DNA of 64,000 nucleotides from Duganella flavida (GTDB lineage: Bacteria; Pseudomonadota; Gammaproteobacteria; Burkholderiales; Burkholderiaceae_D), in assembly GCF_009857445.1 (NCBI RefSeq), contig NZ_WWCN01000001.1, forward strand, positions 124,001-188,000. The letters are read 5' to 3'. Positions 52,712 to 61,417 of the stretch are shown piece after piece (position 1 is the first letter of the stretch; the number at the start of each line of letters is the position of its first letter). The translations under genes were made by a program, and so were the position numbers. Below the pieces are notes generated by a model, which was not told where the DNA came from, did not search any database, and saw nothing but the letters and a program-made list of their open reading frames with translations.

Positions 52712-53440
52712 CTATTCAACCTTGGCCACGGTACTGGCGCTTAACGGCCGGGAGTTGATATTGGCTTTCACCGCCAAGGTCCCGTTCAGATCGGCATCGC
52801 CAGACGTGGGCAAGCGCCATTCGCGCACCCTTCCTGCCAGCACATAGCCAAACAAGCCCGGGGCGATGACAAACTGCTGGCCGGAGGCGTTGCTCAGCTC
52901 CAGCGCGCCGATCTGTGCGCGCTGGGTGCCGCTGTTGCGGACCCGCAACATCCAATTACCTTCTTTTTTGAAGACCGACCACGCCAGCAACGGCGAGGCG
53001 CGCTCATCGGCCGGCAGCACAAACATCGGCACGGAATAGCGCAGGCGGATATCGACCCCGCTGGCGGGGCCGTTCTCGTCCTTCGGAATTTCATCGATCA
53101 GGATGCGGTAGCACAGCTCGCTGGTAGGCAGCTGCTCGCTACGCCGCACCAGCCGTATCATCTGGCTCGCCTTGGGGGCGATCTGGATGATCGGCGGGCT
53201 GGCGACGATCTCCTGGGTAGGTGTCAGTACGTCGTCGCCATCCTTCTGTTCCCACTGGTAAATGCGCACCTGGCCGTACACCGGCGCTTCACCTAAATTC
53301 TGCATGCTGATGCCACTGGCGCCCTGTCCGGCACGCAGGCTGATCATCACCGGCGAGATTTGTAAATTGGCGGCCGCCACCGGCCACGCCAGCATTTGTG
53401 CGGTTATCAGCCCTGCGATCTTTGCGCGTGCGCCAATCAT
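52712..53440 (-). CDS. Periplasmic fimbrial chaperone (CsuC-like)
   Basis: A 242-residue PapD-like chaperone: signal peptide about 1-24 (ending AWPVAAA), then an Ig-like domain 1 with ISPVMISLRAGQGASGISMQ, the donor-strand block APKASQMIRLVRRSEQLPTSELCYRILIDEIP, and domain 2 to about residue 230. It delivers SCPU subunits to the usher by donor-strand complementation. The ATG at 53440 has GGAGG 4 nt upstream, while the longer frame would start at a GTG with no such site. First gene of the cluster; no separate major pilin (CsuA/B) is encoded in it. Confidence 0.9.
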   Translation of the reverse strand: MIGARAKIAGLITAQMLAWPVAAANLQISPVMISLRAGQGASGISMQNLGEAPVYGQVRIYQWEQKDGDDVLTPTQEIVASPPIIQIAPKASQMIRLVRRSEQLPTSELCYRILIDEIPKDENGPASGVDIRLRYSVPMFVLPADERASPLLAWSVFKKEGNWMLRVRNSGTQRAQIGALELSNASGQQFVIAPGLFGYVLAGRVREWRLPTSGDADLNGTLAVKANINSRPLSASTVAKVE

Positions 53441-53470
53441 CCAGCCTCCGACGTTGCTGTTACTCAACAC

Positions 53471-53621
53471 TCAGTGCCATTATTAATGATCTAAAAAAAA
53501 CATGCTTTTGGCGGAAGAGACAACTATTTTGCAAGCGTAGAAAACTATCAAAAATATTCAAAAGATAGGCATAATACGCAACAGGGAGTGATAAAAAATT
53601 ATCAACCATTAAGGGGTTGCT
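53471..53621. promoter_or_regulatory. Divergent promoter of pilus operon and REC-AraC gene
   Basis: An AT-rich 151-bp region between the chaperone gene and the response regulator gene. TGATAA (53589-53594) and TTATCA (53599-53604) form a perfect inverted repeat just before the AAGGGG ribosome-binding site (53611-53616) of the regulator. This is a candidate autoregulatory operator. A -10-like CATAAT is at about 53570 without a good -35. Confidence 0.4.
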
Positions 53622-54410
53622 ATGCCGACCACCCTTGAAAGTAGCCGTTCCAAGATCCTCATCGTGGACGATTCCGCGTTTGAGCAGCGCATGCTGGCGG
53701 ATTTGCTGAGCGAGATGCCGTATAAAGTCTCGGTCGCCTTCAATGGCCTGCAGGGCTACCAACTGGCGCTGGCCAACCGGCCCGACCTGATCCTGCTCGA
53801 CGTGCGCATGCCGAATATGGACGGTTATACCGCCTGCCGCCTGCTGAAAGCCAATCCGGTCACGCAGGATATTCCCGTGATTTTCCTCAGTGGGGCCGAC
53901 GCCGACGACGACCGCATCCTCGGCCTGTCGATCGGCGGTGTCGACTACGTCTCCAAACCGTTCTCGCCGGGCGAGCTGACCGCGCGCATCCAGGTCCACC
54001 TGAATTTGGCCAAGCGCCAGCAACAGGCACCGCCGATCGAGGCCGAAGACGAAGAACACATGGAAGCCGAGAGCGATCCGGACGCAGTGCTGGTCAACGC
54101 CGTCAAGCGCCTGATCAGCGACAACCTGGCCGCACTACCGGGATTGGCGGAAATCGCCCGCAACGTCGGCACCTACCGCGAAAAGCTGTCGCAGGTATTC
54201 CGCGAGCAGACCGGCATGACGGTGTTCGGCTTTATCCGCGAGGAGCGCATCCGCCGCGGCGAAGAATTATTGAAGGACACCGATATCGACGTGCAAGACA
54301 TCGCCCTGCTGATCGGTTTTAACAACGCTGGCAATTTCGCCACCGCCTTCCGCGAACGCATGGGCGTCACGCCTTCCGCCTACCGTCAGGCCATCCACAA
54401 AAAAGCCTAG
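53622..54410 (+). CDS. Response regulator with AraC-type DNA-binding output
   Basis: A 262-residue regulator. The receiver domain (about 10-130) shows ILIVDDSAFEQRML, phosphoacceptor Asp in LILLDVRMPNMDGY, and the K in VSKPFSPGELT. A 25-residue linker (PPIEAEDEEHMEAE) leads to an AraC-family helix-turn-helix pair (about 155-258: LAALPGLAEIARNVGTYREK, FIREERIRRGEELLKDTD, then ALLIGFNNAGNFATAFRERM). It should bind DNA on phosphorylation. Being divergent from the Csu-like pilus operon, it is that operon's likely regulator, though the cognate kinase is not adjacent. An AAGGGG site precedes the ATG. Confidence 0.92.
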   Translation: MPTTLESSRSKILIVDDSAFEQRMLADLLSEMPYKVSVAFNGLQGYQLALANRPDLILLDVRMPNMDGYTACRLLKANPVTQDIPVIFLSGADADDDRILGLSIGGVDYVSKPFSPGELTARIQVHLNLAKRQQQAPPIEAEDEEHMEAESDPDAVLVNAVKRLISDNLAALPGLAEIARNVGTYREKLSQVFREQTGMTVFGFIREERIRRGEELLKDTDIDVQDIALLIGFNNAGNFATAFRERMGVTPSAYRQAIHKKA

Positions 54411-54979
54411 GCAGGCAGCGCTTGCGCCTGCATCTGGCGGCGCCAGAAAAACCACGAGGCCAGCGCGTTCAGCCAATAAGCCCCGTACAGCACGGCCGTC
54501 AGGTAGAGGCCGCGGCTGGCGTACAGCGGCACCGAGACCGAATTCACCAGCAGCCAGAACGGCCAGGTTTCCAGCCGCCGTCCCATCAGCAGCAACTGGG
54601 CAACGATGCTGAACATCAGCACAGCGGAATCAATAAAGGGAGCATAGGCATTGGTGTAGGCCTGCAGCATCAGCCCGTAAGCGGCGGTCGCCACCACGCC
54701 GATGCCGGCCATCCACAGCAGCGCCTGCAGGCGGGCGCGCGAAATCGGCAACGCTGCACCGCCGGCGCCACGTACCCATTGCAGCCAGCCGATCAAACAG
54801 GTGATGATGAAGAAAGCCTGCAGCGCCACGTCGGCATACAGGTTGACGCTGTAAAACAGCGCGGCAAACATCGAGCAGCCCACCACGCCCAGCCACCACG
54901 AGTGCACATTGTTGCGCCCCGAGAGCACGATGGAAACCGTCATGACGGCATTGGCGGCGATTTCCAGCGGTGAGATCAA
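54407..54979 (-). CDS. pnuC: Nicotinamide riboside transporter PnuC
   Basis: A 190-residue inner-membrane protein with about seven helices and the PnuC pattern: GRNNVHSWWLGVVGCSMFAALFYSVNLYADV, a WLQW turn, ALLWMAGIGVV and the final SVPLYASRGLYLTAVLYGAYWLNALASW. PnuC proteins facilitate nicotinamide riboside or thiamine uptake for NAD-type cofactors. I start it at TTG 54979 because GAGGAG (complement of 54985-54990) lies 5 nt upstream and the hydrophobic core begins there. A longer frame to 55093 would sit inside the upstream peptidase gene. The peptidase stop is 14 nt upstream, so they are co-transcribed. The 3' end overlaps the convergent regulator by 4 nt. Confidence 0.88.
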   Translation of the reverse strand: MISPLEIAANAVMTVSIVLSGRNNVHSWWLGVVGCSMFAALFYSVNLYADVALQAFFIITCLIGWLQWVRGAGGAALPISRARLQALLWMAGIGVVATAAYGLMLQAYTNAYAPFIDSAVLMFSIVAQLLLMGRRLETWPFWLLVNSVSVPLYASRGLYLTAVLYGAYWLNALASWFFWRRQMQAQALPA

Positions 54980-54992
54980 CAGCGCTCCTCGT

Positions 54993-56201
54993 TTAGTGAT
55001 GGCACTCCAGCGGCAACACGCGCACCGGGATATCGTCGCTGGCGCATTGCCAGACGACCCGCTTATTCTCATCCACGCGCGGAGTGAACGCAATAGCCTT
55101 GCCGCGATAGTTCAGGTCGGACGGGAACACCCGCACCATGCCATTGCCGGCATCGACCGTGATGTCCTGCACCGCATGGCCGGGATCATCCATCGCGTAG
55201 CCAGCCTGCTCCAGCGTGGCCGGGCCGCGGCCGTTGGCGTAGAAATAGCGTTCCACCGCCGCCGTCGCTTCGTGCCCCACCACCACCGCCTGCGCCATGC
55301 GCGCCTTGGCCGTGTAGTCGCTGTAGGCCGGGATGGCAACGGCGGACAGCACGCCGATCAGCGCGATCACGCCCAGCACCGAACCGGCGCCGCCAACGCC
55401 CAGGCGCGGCACAAACAAGGCCAGCAAGTAAGCCAGGCCGTGACGGCCCGGCGGCGACACTTCAGTGCCCTGCGCCAGCCCGCGCACCACCGCCATGCGC
55501 TTGACCAGCCACGGGTAGTCACCCACCAGCTCATGGAACGACATCCAGAAGCCGCTACTCTGCTGCGCCTGCGCCGTGTAATTGCTGATGCTCATCTGGC
55601 GCCAGCGCTTGCCGCCCGCCGCCAGCGCAGCCAGGCCGACTTGGGCGCTTTTCAAATCATCGCAGGCGTGGAAGCCATGGCGGTCGCAGGTGTATTCGCG
55701 GGCCCGCGCATATGCCGCGCCCAGCAACGGCAGCAAGGCCGCCGGCGCCAGCAGCGCCGACCAGCGCAGGTGGTTGCGCTTGATGTGGCCGATCTCGTGG
55801 CCGATATAGAAGTTGATCGCGTCCGGCCGTTCTTCCAGCGCATCGACCACGTCGGAATACAGCACGATGAAATTATTGCCGAGGAAGCGGGTGGCAAAAG
55901 CGTTGAAGGCGCCGCCCATTTGCAGCAGGTAGGCTTCCGGCACCTGGTCCAGCCCGAGGCGCTCGCAGCAGGCTTCGATGCGCTGGTGCAGGTCGGGGAA
56001 TTGCGCCGGCGTGATCTGGACCGCCGTGCCTTTGAGGTAGGACACCAGCGCCGATTGCGCAAAACAGTAGCCGATAAAGAACAGCAGCAAGTACACCAGC
56101 GCCATGCCCACCGTACCGACCACCAGCAGCGCCCATATCAGCAGCGACAACGCCAGCATGATGCCGAACAGGTTTTTTTCGTTCTTGTAAATCAGGTTCA
56201 T
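54993..56201 (-). CDS. M48 metallopeptidase fused to a type IV pilin-like domain
   Basis: A 402-residue membrane protein. Two helices (about 11-30 and 32-50) anchor the M48 peptidase domain, which has zinc motif HEIGH (His135, Glu136, His139) and the third ligand Glu169 in AREYTCDRHG. From about residue 272 it changes to a type IV pilin-like module: a hydrophobic helix GVIALIGVLSAVAIPAYSDY, then KARMAQAVVVGHEATAAVERYF and a C-terminal globular part with paired Cys386 and Cys400 (a D-loop-like pair). No prepilin peptidase site is visible before the helix, so it may stay as an uncleaved transmembrane segment. The role could be quality control of membrane or pilin proteins. It leads the pnuC operon. 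Confidence 0.88.
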   Translation of the reverse strand: MNLIYKNEKNLFGIMLALSLLIWALLVVGTVGMALVYLLLFFIGYCFAQSALVSYLKGTAVQITPAQFPDLHQRIEACCERLGLDQVPEAYLLQMGGAFNAFATRFLGNNFIVLYSDVVDALEERPDAINFYIGHEIGHIKRNHLRWSALLAPAALLPLLGAAYARAREYTCDRHGFHACDDLKSAQVGLAALAAGGKRWRQMSISNYTAQAQQSSGFWMSFHELVGDYPWLVKRMAVVRGLAQGTEVSPPGRHGLAYLLALFVPRLGVGGAGSVLGVIALIGVLSAVAIPAYSDYTAKARMAQAVVVGHEATAAVERYFYANGRGPATLEQAGYAMDDPGHAVQDITVDAGNGMVRVFPSDLNYRGKAIAFTPRVDENKRVVWQCASDDIPVRVLPLECHH

Positions 56202-56270
56202 GCGGCTCCCGGCGCGAAAAAAGTTTCTCCGGGGCTATTTTAATCGCTGATTTACGAAATTGGCAACTAT

Positions 56271-58238
56271 TTATGACAACGAAATTTGTAACTCCGCGAT
56301 ATTGATTGGTTTCACCAGATGGGCGTCGAAGCCGGCCGCACGGCTACGCAACTTGTCGTGCGCCTGGCCATAGCCGGACAGCGCCACCAGCCTCAGTCCA
56401 GCGCCGGCCGGGAGCAGGCGCAGGTGCTCAGCCAATGCGAAACCATCCATGCCGGGCAGGCCGATATCGAGGATGGCCACATCCGGCATGCCCTCCTCTG
56501 CCAGTGCTATCGCGTGGGCCGGATCGTAGGCCACGGTAGTCCGGTAGCCAAGCGCGCCCAGCAGCTCGCCCAGCGAATCGGCGGCATCCTGGTTGTCGTC
56601 CACCACCAGCACCCGTGGTCCGCTCCCCTGCGCCAGTGACGGCGCGGCATGGCTGGCCGCCTCCGGCAGCGCGGCGCTGGTCACCACCGAACCGGGCAAA
56701 GTGATGGTGAAGGTGCTACCCAACCCTTCGCCGGCGCTGTAGGCGCTGGCTACGCCACCGTGCATTTGCACCAGGTTGCGCACCAGCGCCAGCCCGATGC
56801 CGAGCCCACCCTTGGCGCGGTCCAGCTGGCGGTTACCTTGCACAAATAAATCAAAGATGTGCGGCAATAACGTGGGCGCGATGCCGCTGCCATTGTCGGT
56901 GACCTGGATCTGCAGGTTGCTGCCCTCGACCCGGGTAGCCAGCGCAATGTGGCCGCCGGCCGGGGTGTAGCGCGCCGCATTGCTCAGCAGGTTGGACACC
57001 ACTTGCGCCAGCCGCGCCGGATCTCCATGCCAGTGCACGCCCGGCAGGTCGGCCTGCAGGCGATGCTGCTTTTGCTCGATCAGCGGACTGGCCATCTCGA
57101 CCGCCTTGTTGAGCACATCGGCCAGCAGCACGGTTTCCTTGCGCAGCTCGACCTTGCCGCTGGCAATCCGCGACACATCCAGCAAATCATCCACCAGCCG
57201 TACCAGATGGTCGACCTGGCGCTGGATCACGGCTTGCTCGCGGCTGGTGTCTGACTCGCGCAACTTCATCAGCCGCAGCGCGGTGACGATGGGCGCCAGC
57301 GGATTGCGCAGCTCGTGGCCCAGCATGGCGAGGAATTCGTCCTTGGCGCGCGCGCTCAAGTGGAGATCGACGTTGAGCCGTTCGCTCTCGGCCATGGCAG
57401 CGGCCAGCGCGAGGTCGCTTTGCAGGCGGCTCACCGTGCCGCACACGGCAGCCGTGTATTGTTCGAGAAACTGGCGATAAGCGCCATCCATCGGCAAGCG
57501 CGGCGAGGCCGTGAACGCCAGCGCCAGCCGCGCGCACAGCTGCAGCTCGGCGCCGCGGATCAGCAGCACGCCGCTGGATACCACCGCCGGCGCCTCGTCA
57601 CCACTGAACAAGCTGATGCCCAGCAAGTCGGCCGGGTTGTCGATGCATGACTGCGCGATGGCAGCCTGCACCGCCGGCTCGCTGCGGCAGCCGAGCAGGT
57701 CCAGCGTATGGCGGCGGCGTTCGGCTAGCACCTGCGCCGTGGTTTCGGTGCACACCACCAACACGCCCGCAACGGTGTCCTGCTCATCGAACACCGGCGT
57801 GTAGGTGTAGCTCCAGTAGACATCTTCGATGCGGCCATTGCGCCAGATCGGCACCAGGTTGTCGGCATACCAGCGCGCCTCGCGGCCGTTGCGCACCTCG
57901 TCGATTTGCGGACCGATGATGGACCAGATCTCGGGCCAGCATTCGCGCCCGCCCTGCCCCAGCGCGGCCGGGTGCTTGCCCACGCCAAAGCATGGCACAT
58001 AGGCGTCGTTATAAATTTGCGTCAGCTGCTCGCCCCACCACAGGAACATCGGGTGCACCGAATGCATGACCAGGCCGACAGCAGTACGCAGCGAGGCCGG
58101 CCAGTCGGCGATGGCGCCCAGCGGCGTGAGGTCCCACGGATGCGCCTGCACCAGCGCGCGCATGGGCGTGCCGCGCCCGATGAAGCGCGGCAGATCGTCG
58201 AGCGGTCCGGGAACAGGCGTGAGCGGCTGAGCCAACAT
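56271..58238 (-). CDS. Hybrid PAS histidine kinase with receiver domain
   Basis: A 655-residue cytoplasmic hybrid kinase. The PAS-type sensor (about 45-170) has HPWDLTPLGAIADWPASLRTAV and the MFLWWGEQLTQIYNDAYVPC, VYWSYTYTPVFDE pattern of blue-light/MCP-associated PAS kinases. A second sensor-like part (about 180-300) precedes an H-box (LAMLGHELRNPLAPIVTALR) near 315, a HATPase domain (LSNAARYTPAGGHIALA, DNGSGIAP, GGLGIGLALVRNLV) and a C-terminal receiver (about 525-655, LVVDDNQDAADSL, phosphoacceptor in AILDIGLPGMDGF, ALSGYGQAHDK). There is no output domain. The ATG at 58238 was chosen from GGACATCGTC spacing and the end of non-coding-like residues. Confidence 0.9.
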   Translation of the reverse strand: MLAQPLTPVPGPLDDLPRFIGRGTPMRALVQAHPWDLTPLGAIADWPASLRTAVGLVMHSVHPMFLWWGEQLTQIYNDAYVPCFGVGKHPAALGQGGRECWPEIWSIIGPQIDEVRNGREARWYADNLVPIWRNGRIEDVYWSYTYTPVFDEQDTVAGVLVVCTETTAQVLAERRRHTLDLLGCRSEPAVQAAIAQSCIDNPADLLGISLFSGDEAPAVVSSGVLLIRGAELQLCARLALAFTASPRLPMDGAYRQFLEQYTAAVCGTVSRLQSDLALAAAMAESERLNVDLHLSARAKDEFLAMLGHELRNPLAPIVTALRLMKLRESDTSREQAVIQRQVDHLVRLVDDLLDVSRIASGKVELRKETVLLADVLNKAVEMASPLIEQKQHRLQADLPGVHWHGDPARLAQVVSNLLSNAARYTPAGGHIALATRVEGSNLQIQVTDNGSGIAPTLLPHIFDLFVQGNRQLDRAKGGLGIGLALVRNLVQMHGGVASAYSAGEGLGSTFTITLPGSVVTSAALPEAASHAAPSLAQGSGPRVLVVDDNQDAADSLGELLGALGYRTTVAYDPAHAIALAEEGMPDVAILDIGLPGMDGFALAEHLRLLPAGAGLRLVALSGYGQAHDKLRSRAAGFDAHLVKPINIAELQISLS

Positions 58239-58385
58239 GACGATGTCCAAAAGGTTAAACAGCAATACTAGCAACTGTATCGTACGGTGTCGCACAATAG
58301 GTGGTTGCCGTGCAAAAATCGCTCACGCTTGACATTCGCCCCAACTCTGGCAAATTGTAGCCATCGAACAAGAAAAGGTTGCGCC

Positions 58386-59147
58386 ATGCAAGCGCGTCAC
58401 ATGTTATCCGCCATCGCCCTGCTGGGGCTGGCCGCGCAGGCTACGGCGTGTGAGCTCAGCATGGCCCTGGAGCAGTGGCCGCCCTATCTTTACAGCCCGC
58501 CCAACGCTGCCCCGACCGGGCTCGACTGGGAGCTGGCGCAAGCCATCCTCAAGGAAGCCGGCTGCAAGCTCAAGGTGCAAGCAGAGCTGCCCACCTCGCG
58601 CCGCCAACGCCTGTTCGAACAGGGCCAGTTGGACCTGATCCTGTCGGCCTCGAATACGCCGGAACGGCGGCGCTATGCGCGCTTCAGCATCGCCTACCGG
58701 CATGAGACGGTGGGCGTTTTCGCGCGCAGCAGCGTGCAGCGCCACTACCAGCACCTCAGCAGCCTGGACGCGCTGGTGCAGGACAACGTCGCGCTGCTAG
58801 CGCCCAAGGTCGGCTGGTACGGCAAGGCCTATGCGCGCGCGCAGCCGACGCTGACGGCGGCAGGCAAGCTCAGCACCTTCAACAATTTCGCGCAGGGCTT
58901 GCGCATGCTGGACGCCGGACGCGCCGATTTGATCCTCGGCGACACGCTGGCGCTGCGTCATGAGGCCAGGACGCAAGGCATCGCCATCAGCGCACTACCG
59001 CTGGTGGTGTTACGCGCACCGGTGCACTTCATGCTCAACAAGGCCAGCACCTCACAGGCCGACCTCGACCACATCAACGCTGCCATCACGCGGCTGGAAC
59101 AGCAAGGCGTGCTGGGCGCGATCCGCAGCCGCTACGGCGAACCGTAA
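58386..59147 (+). CDS. Periplasmic amino-acid-type binding protein
   Basis: A 253-residue family-3 binding protein: signal peptide about 1-20 (ending AAQATA), then CELSMALEQWPPYLYSPPNA, TGLDWELAQAILKEAGCKL, a DLILSASNTPERRRYARFS recognition region, and lobe-2 FNNFAQGLRMLDAGRADLIL with a final LEQQGVLGAIRSRY helix. Two Cys (after the signal, and in AGCKL) may form a disulfide. There is no permease or ATPase beside it, so it may be a sensor or orphan. The ATG at 58386 has AAAAGG upstream. It is convergent with the catalase-family gene by 1 nt. Confidence 0.86.
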   Translation: MQARHMLSAIALLGLAAQATACELSMALEQWPPYLYSPPNAAPTGLDWELAQAILKEAGCKLKVQAELPTSRRQRLFEQGQLDLILSASNTPERRRYARFSIAYRHETVGVFARSSVQRHYQHLSSLDALVQDNVALLAPKVGWYGKAYARAQPTLTAAGKLSTFNNFAQGLRMLDAGRADLILGDTLALRHEARTQGIAISALPLVVLRAPVHFMLNKASTSQADLDHINAAITRLEQQGVLGAIRSRYGEP

Positions 59148-59148
59148 T

Positions 59149-60258
59149 TTAGTGTTCGCGCCAGTGATCGAGATTGTGCGGCTCGGTGATCACGGTGCGG
59201 TTGCGCTCAGCGCGGAAGCGGGCCGAGGCGGCATAAACGGCGCGCCGTACGCGCATGATGGAACCAATGGGACGGTGCGCGGCAAGACAGTGCCATGGAT
59301 TGAATTGCATGCCGTCGTCGACCAACAGCGACAAACCATGCGTCCAGCCAGCCTGCGCAGGGGCGCTGAGGCGGGCAACCGCGACCCACGGGCTGGTCCA
59401 CTCGACCGAGGCATCTTCAATCGGCATTGCCGCCAGATCGGTACATAGCTGCACCCGCAGCTCCCACTCGACGCTGTGGCTGCTCATGAAATCGACTACA
59501 GCGCCGCGCAGGCCGTTAGGTTTATGGTCCAGGTCAACCGGCTGGTCCTTCAACGCCATCAGTTGCGGCGAGACCGGCGCCAGCGACAGCTTGGCCATGT
59601 AGGGCCCAAATAAAATCGGTGCGGCGGTAAAGTAAGTTTCGCCCAGTGGGTGCGTTTCTGGATGGCCGCCCAAGCCCTTCAGGGTCGCACTCTCGCCGCC
59701 CACCGCCTCCAGCACTTTTTCTGCGCCGCGCAGCGCGGCAGATAAAGCCTTCTTCAGCCCCGGCGCTTTGTCGGTGGTGGCTGCCAATAATTTGACGCTG
59801 CCAAGGAACTGCTTGGCCGTGGGGGACAGGAAAGTGGGACCGTTGATCATGACGAAATCCTGCGTGACCTCGCCGACGCCATCCGGCAGGCGCTCGCCCG
59901 GCACGCCGACCACCTTGACTGCCAAGCCGCGCGGCGTCGACACTTTATCGTCCAGCATATCGCCCGGCGTGCTCGACAACCTCAGCACCACCGGCCAGGA
60001 CGCGCCCAAGTGACTGAACAAGCCTTGTGCATAATCGGGCGGCAGCACGTCCAGCACGCGCAAGGTGCCGCGCAGCAAGCCGTGGCTTTTGGCATGCACA
60101 CTGCGATGGGCATGACCGGTATCGGCATCGACGGTGGCGGCAATGTGGTGCATGGCCTCGGTCAGGCCGGCGATGGTGGCGGCCTCGTTTTCTTCCGGCA
60201 CTTCGTAGGAAGGATCGTAAGGCAGCGGCTGGTGTGAATGGCGGGTAGGAAAGTCCAT
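59149..60258 (-). CDS. Catalase-family (SrpA-like) heme protein
   Basis: A 369-residue protein of the catalase superfamily, of the shorter SrpA-type group. Seen: AHRSVHAKSHGLLRGTLRVL near 50-70 (with the distal His), STPRGLAVKVVGVPGE, DFVMINGPTFLSPTAKQF, and the proximal heme-ligand-like Tyr in MRVRRAVYAASARFRAERN near 345. It lacks a signal peptide and is shorter than true catalases (about 480), so it may be a peroxidase-like enzyme rather than a strong catalase. Downstream-most in direction from the HupE gene; 70 nt separate them. Confidence 0.85.
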   Translation of the reverse strand: MDFPTRHSHQPLPYDPSYEVPEENEAATIAGLTEAMHHIAATVDADTGHAHRSVHAKSHGLLRGTLRVLDVLPPDYAQGLFSHLGASWPVVLRLSSTPGDMLDDKVSTPRGLAVKVVGVPGERLPDGVGEVTQDFVMINGPTFLSPTAKQFLGSVKLLAATTDKAPGLKKALSAALRGAEKVLEAVGGESATLKGLGGHPETHPLGETYFTAAPILFGPYMAKLSLAPVSPQLMALKDQPVDLDHKPNGLRGAVVDFMSSHSVEWELRVQLCTDLAAMPIEDASVEWTSPWVAVARLSAPAQAGWTHGLSLLVDDGMQFNPWHCLAAHRPIGSIMRVRRAVYAASARFRAERNRTVITEPHNLDHWREH

Positions 60259-60328
60259 GATGCATCCTTATCGGGTGACTCACACCATCTTCGCCCTACC
60301 CGCCACGGGTGTCTGTGGTGTGGCGCAC

Positions 60329-61417
60329 TCACACCCGCTGTGCCATCCAGATCACGGCCATTGCCGCCGCCAGCAATGCCGCCGCTTGCCGCACGCGCCG
60401 GTAGGACGGACGACGCGCCAGCCAGATCAACAACGGCGCGGCCAGCGCAATCACCAGCGCCTGCATCACTTCGATGCCGAGGTTGAAGGCCAGCACGCCC
60501 GCCACCAGTCGCGCGCCGCTCAGTTGCAGCGCGCGGATGGCCGAGGCAAACGCCAGCCCATGCACCAGCCCGAAACCGAATGCCACCCACGCTTCGCGGC
60601 GTGGGAAGATCGGCCGCCACGCGTGCACTGCCGAGAACAGGATGGACAGCGCGATGGCAAACTCCACCGGTTGTTCCGGCAAGCTGAGCGTGCCCAGCGC
60701 GCCCAGCATCAGCGTCACCGAGTGGCCCAGCGTGAAGGCGGTCACTACCTTCAGCAAGTACGCCAGCAGGTGGCGCGTGCCGCCGTAGCCCTGCCACTTG
60801 CCGTCCTGCGCCAGCAGCGCTGCGGGCAGCAGCAGCGTGAGCAAGAACAGCAGGTGGTCTGTACCCTCGGCGATATGCTGCATGCCAAGCTGGAACAAGT
60901 CGGCAAAACCGGCCCACCAGCGCGGATCGGCGCACTGCACTTCCAGGCTGCGCTGGCCGTAGTGCAGCGTACCGAGCACACGCGACGGCGCGTCGGGGCC
61001 GCTGCGCAAAGCCACCACGGTCAGGTGGCTCGGCACTTGATGCGCGATGGCGTCGTCGCCGAAGCTGAAGCGGTCCAGCGGCGCGCCCGGTGGCGGCCGC
61101 AGCGTCATGTCGGCCAGCAGGTCGAACGGCTGCTGTGTACGCTGCCAGCGCAGGCGCTCCACCTTCACCAGCCAGGCACGCCCGTCCGGCGCGAGCGGAC
61201 GGACGTGGGCGGCCAGGTATTGCGCCAGCGCGGCGTCGCTGACGCCGTCCAGCGGGATGGCCAGTTTCAGCTCATCCAGCGGCAGCACCAGCTCGGCGTG
61301 GATGCTGTCCTGCCGGCTCTCCAGCAGGACCTCCGACTGCGGCGACGGATGCGCCCCCACCGCCGTCGCCCACAACAGCAGGCACAGCGCCAGCAGGCGC
61401 TTAGAAACTGCCGCCAT
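60329..61417 (-). CDS. HupE/UreJ-family membrane protein
   Basis: A 362-residue membrane protein: signal-like helix about 6-22 (ending ATAVGAH), an N-terminal roughly 170-residue periplasmic beta domain, and a C-terminal transmembrane part with the HupE/UreJ_2 motifs (GMQHIAEGTDHLLFLLTLLL, FTLGHSVTLMLGALG, VEFAIALSILFSAVHAW and FGFGLVHGLAFASAI). Known members move metal ions (nickel, cobalt) or relate to hydrogenase/urease maturation; the His/Asp/Glu residues in these helices are intact. The ATG at 61417 overlaps the end of the upstream DUF3500 gene by 17 nt, so they are coupled. No hydrogenase or urease genes are in the window. Confidence 0.87.
   Translation of the reverse strand: MAAVSKRLLALCLLLWATAVGAHPSPQSEVLLESRQDSIHAELVLPLDELKLAIPLDGVSDAALAQYLAAHVRPLAPDGRAWLVKVERLRWQRTQQPFDLLADMTLRPPPGAPLDRFSFGDDAIAHQVPSHLTVVALRSGPDAPSRVLGTLHYGQRSLEVQCADPRWWAGFADLFQLGMQHIAEGTDHLLFLLTLLLPAALLAQDGKWQGYGGTRHLLAYLLKVVTAFTLGHSVTLMLGALGTLSLPEQPVEFAIALSILFSAVHAWRPIFPRREAWVAFGFGLVHGLAFASAIRALQLSGARLVAGVLAFNLGIEVMQALVIALAAPLLIWLARRPSYRRVRQAAALLAAAMAVIWMAQRV

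Noticed and set aside
54980..55093. Extended PnuC N-terminus starting at 55093
   Set aside because: Those codons lie inside the 3' end of the M48-pilin gene and do not resemble PnuC, whereas a TTG with GAGGAG upstream is well placed at 54979.
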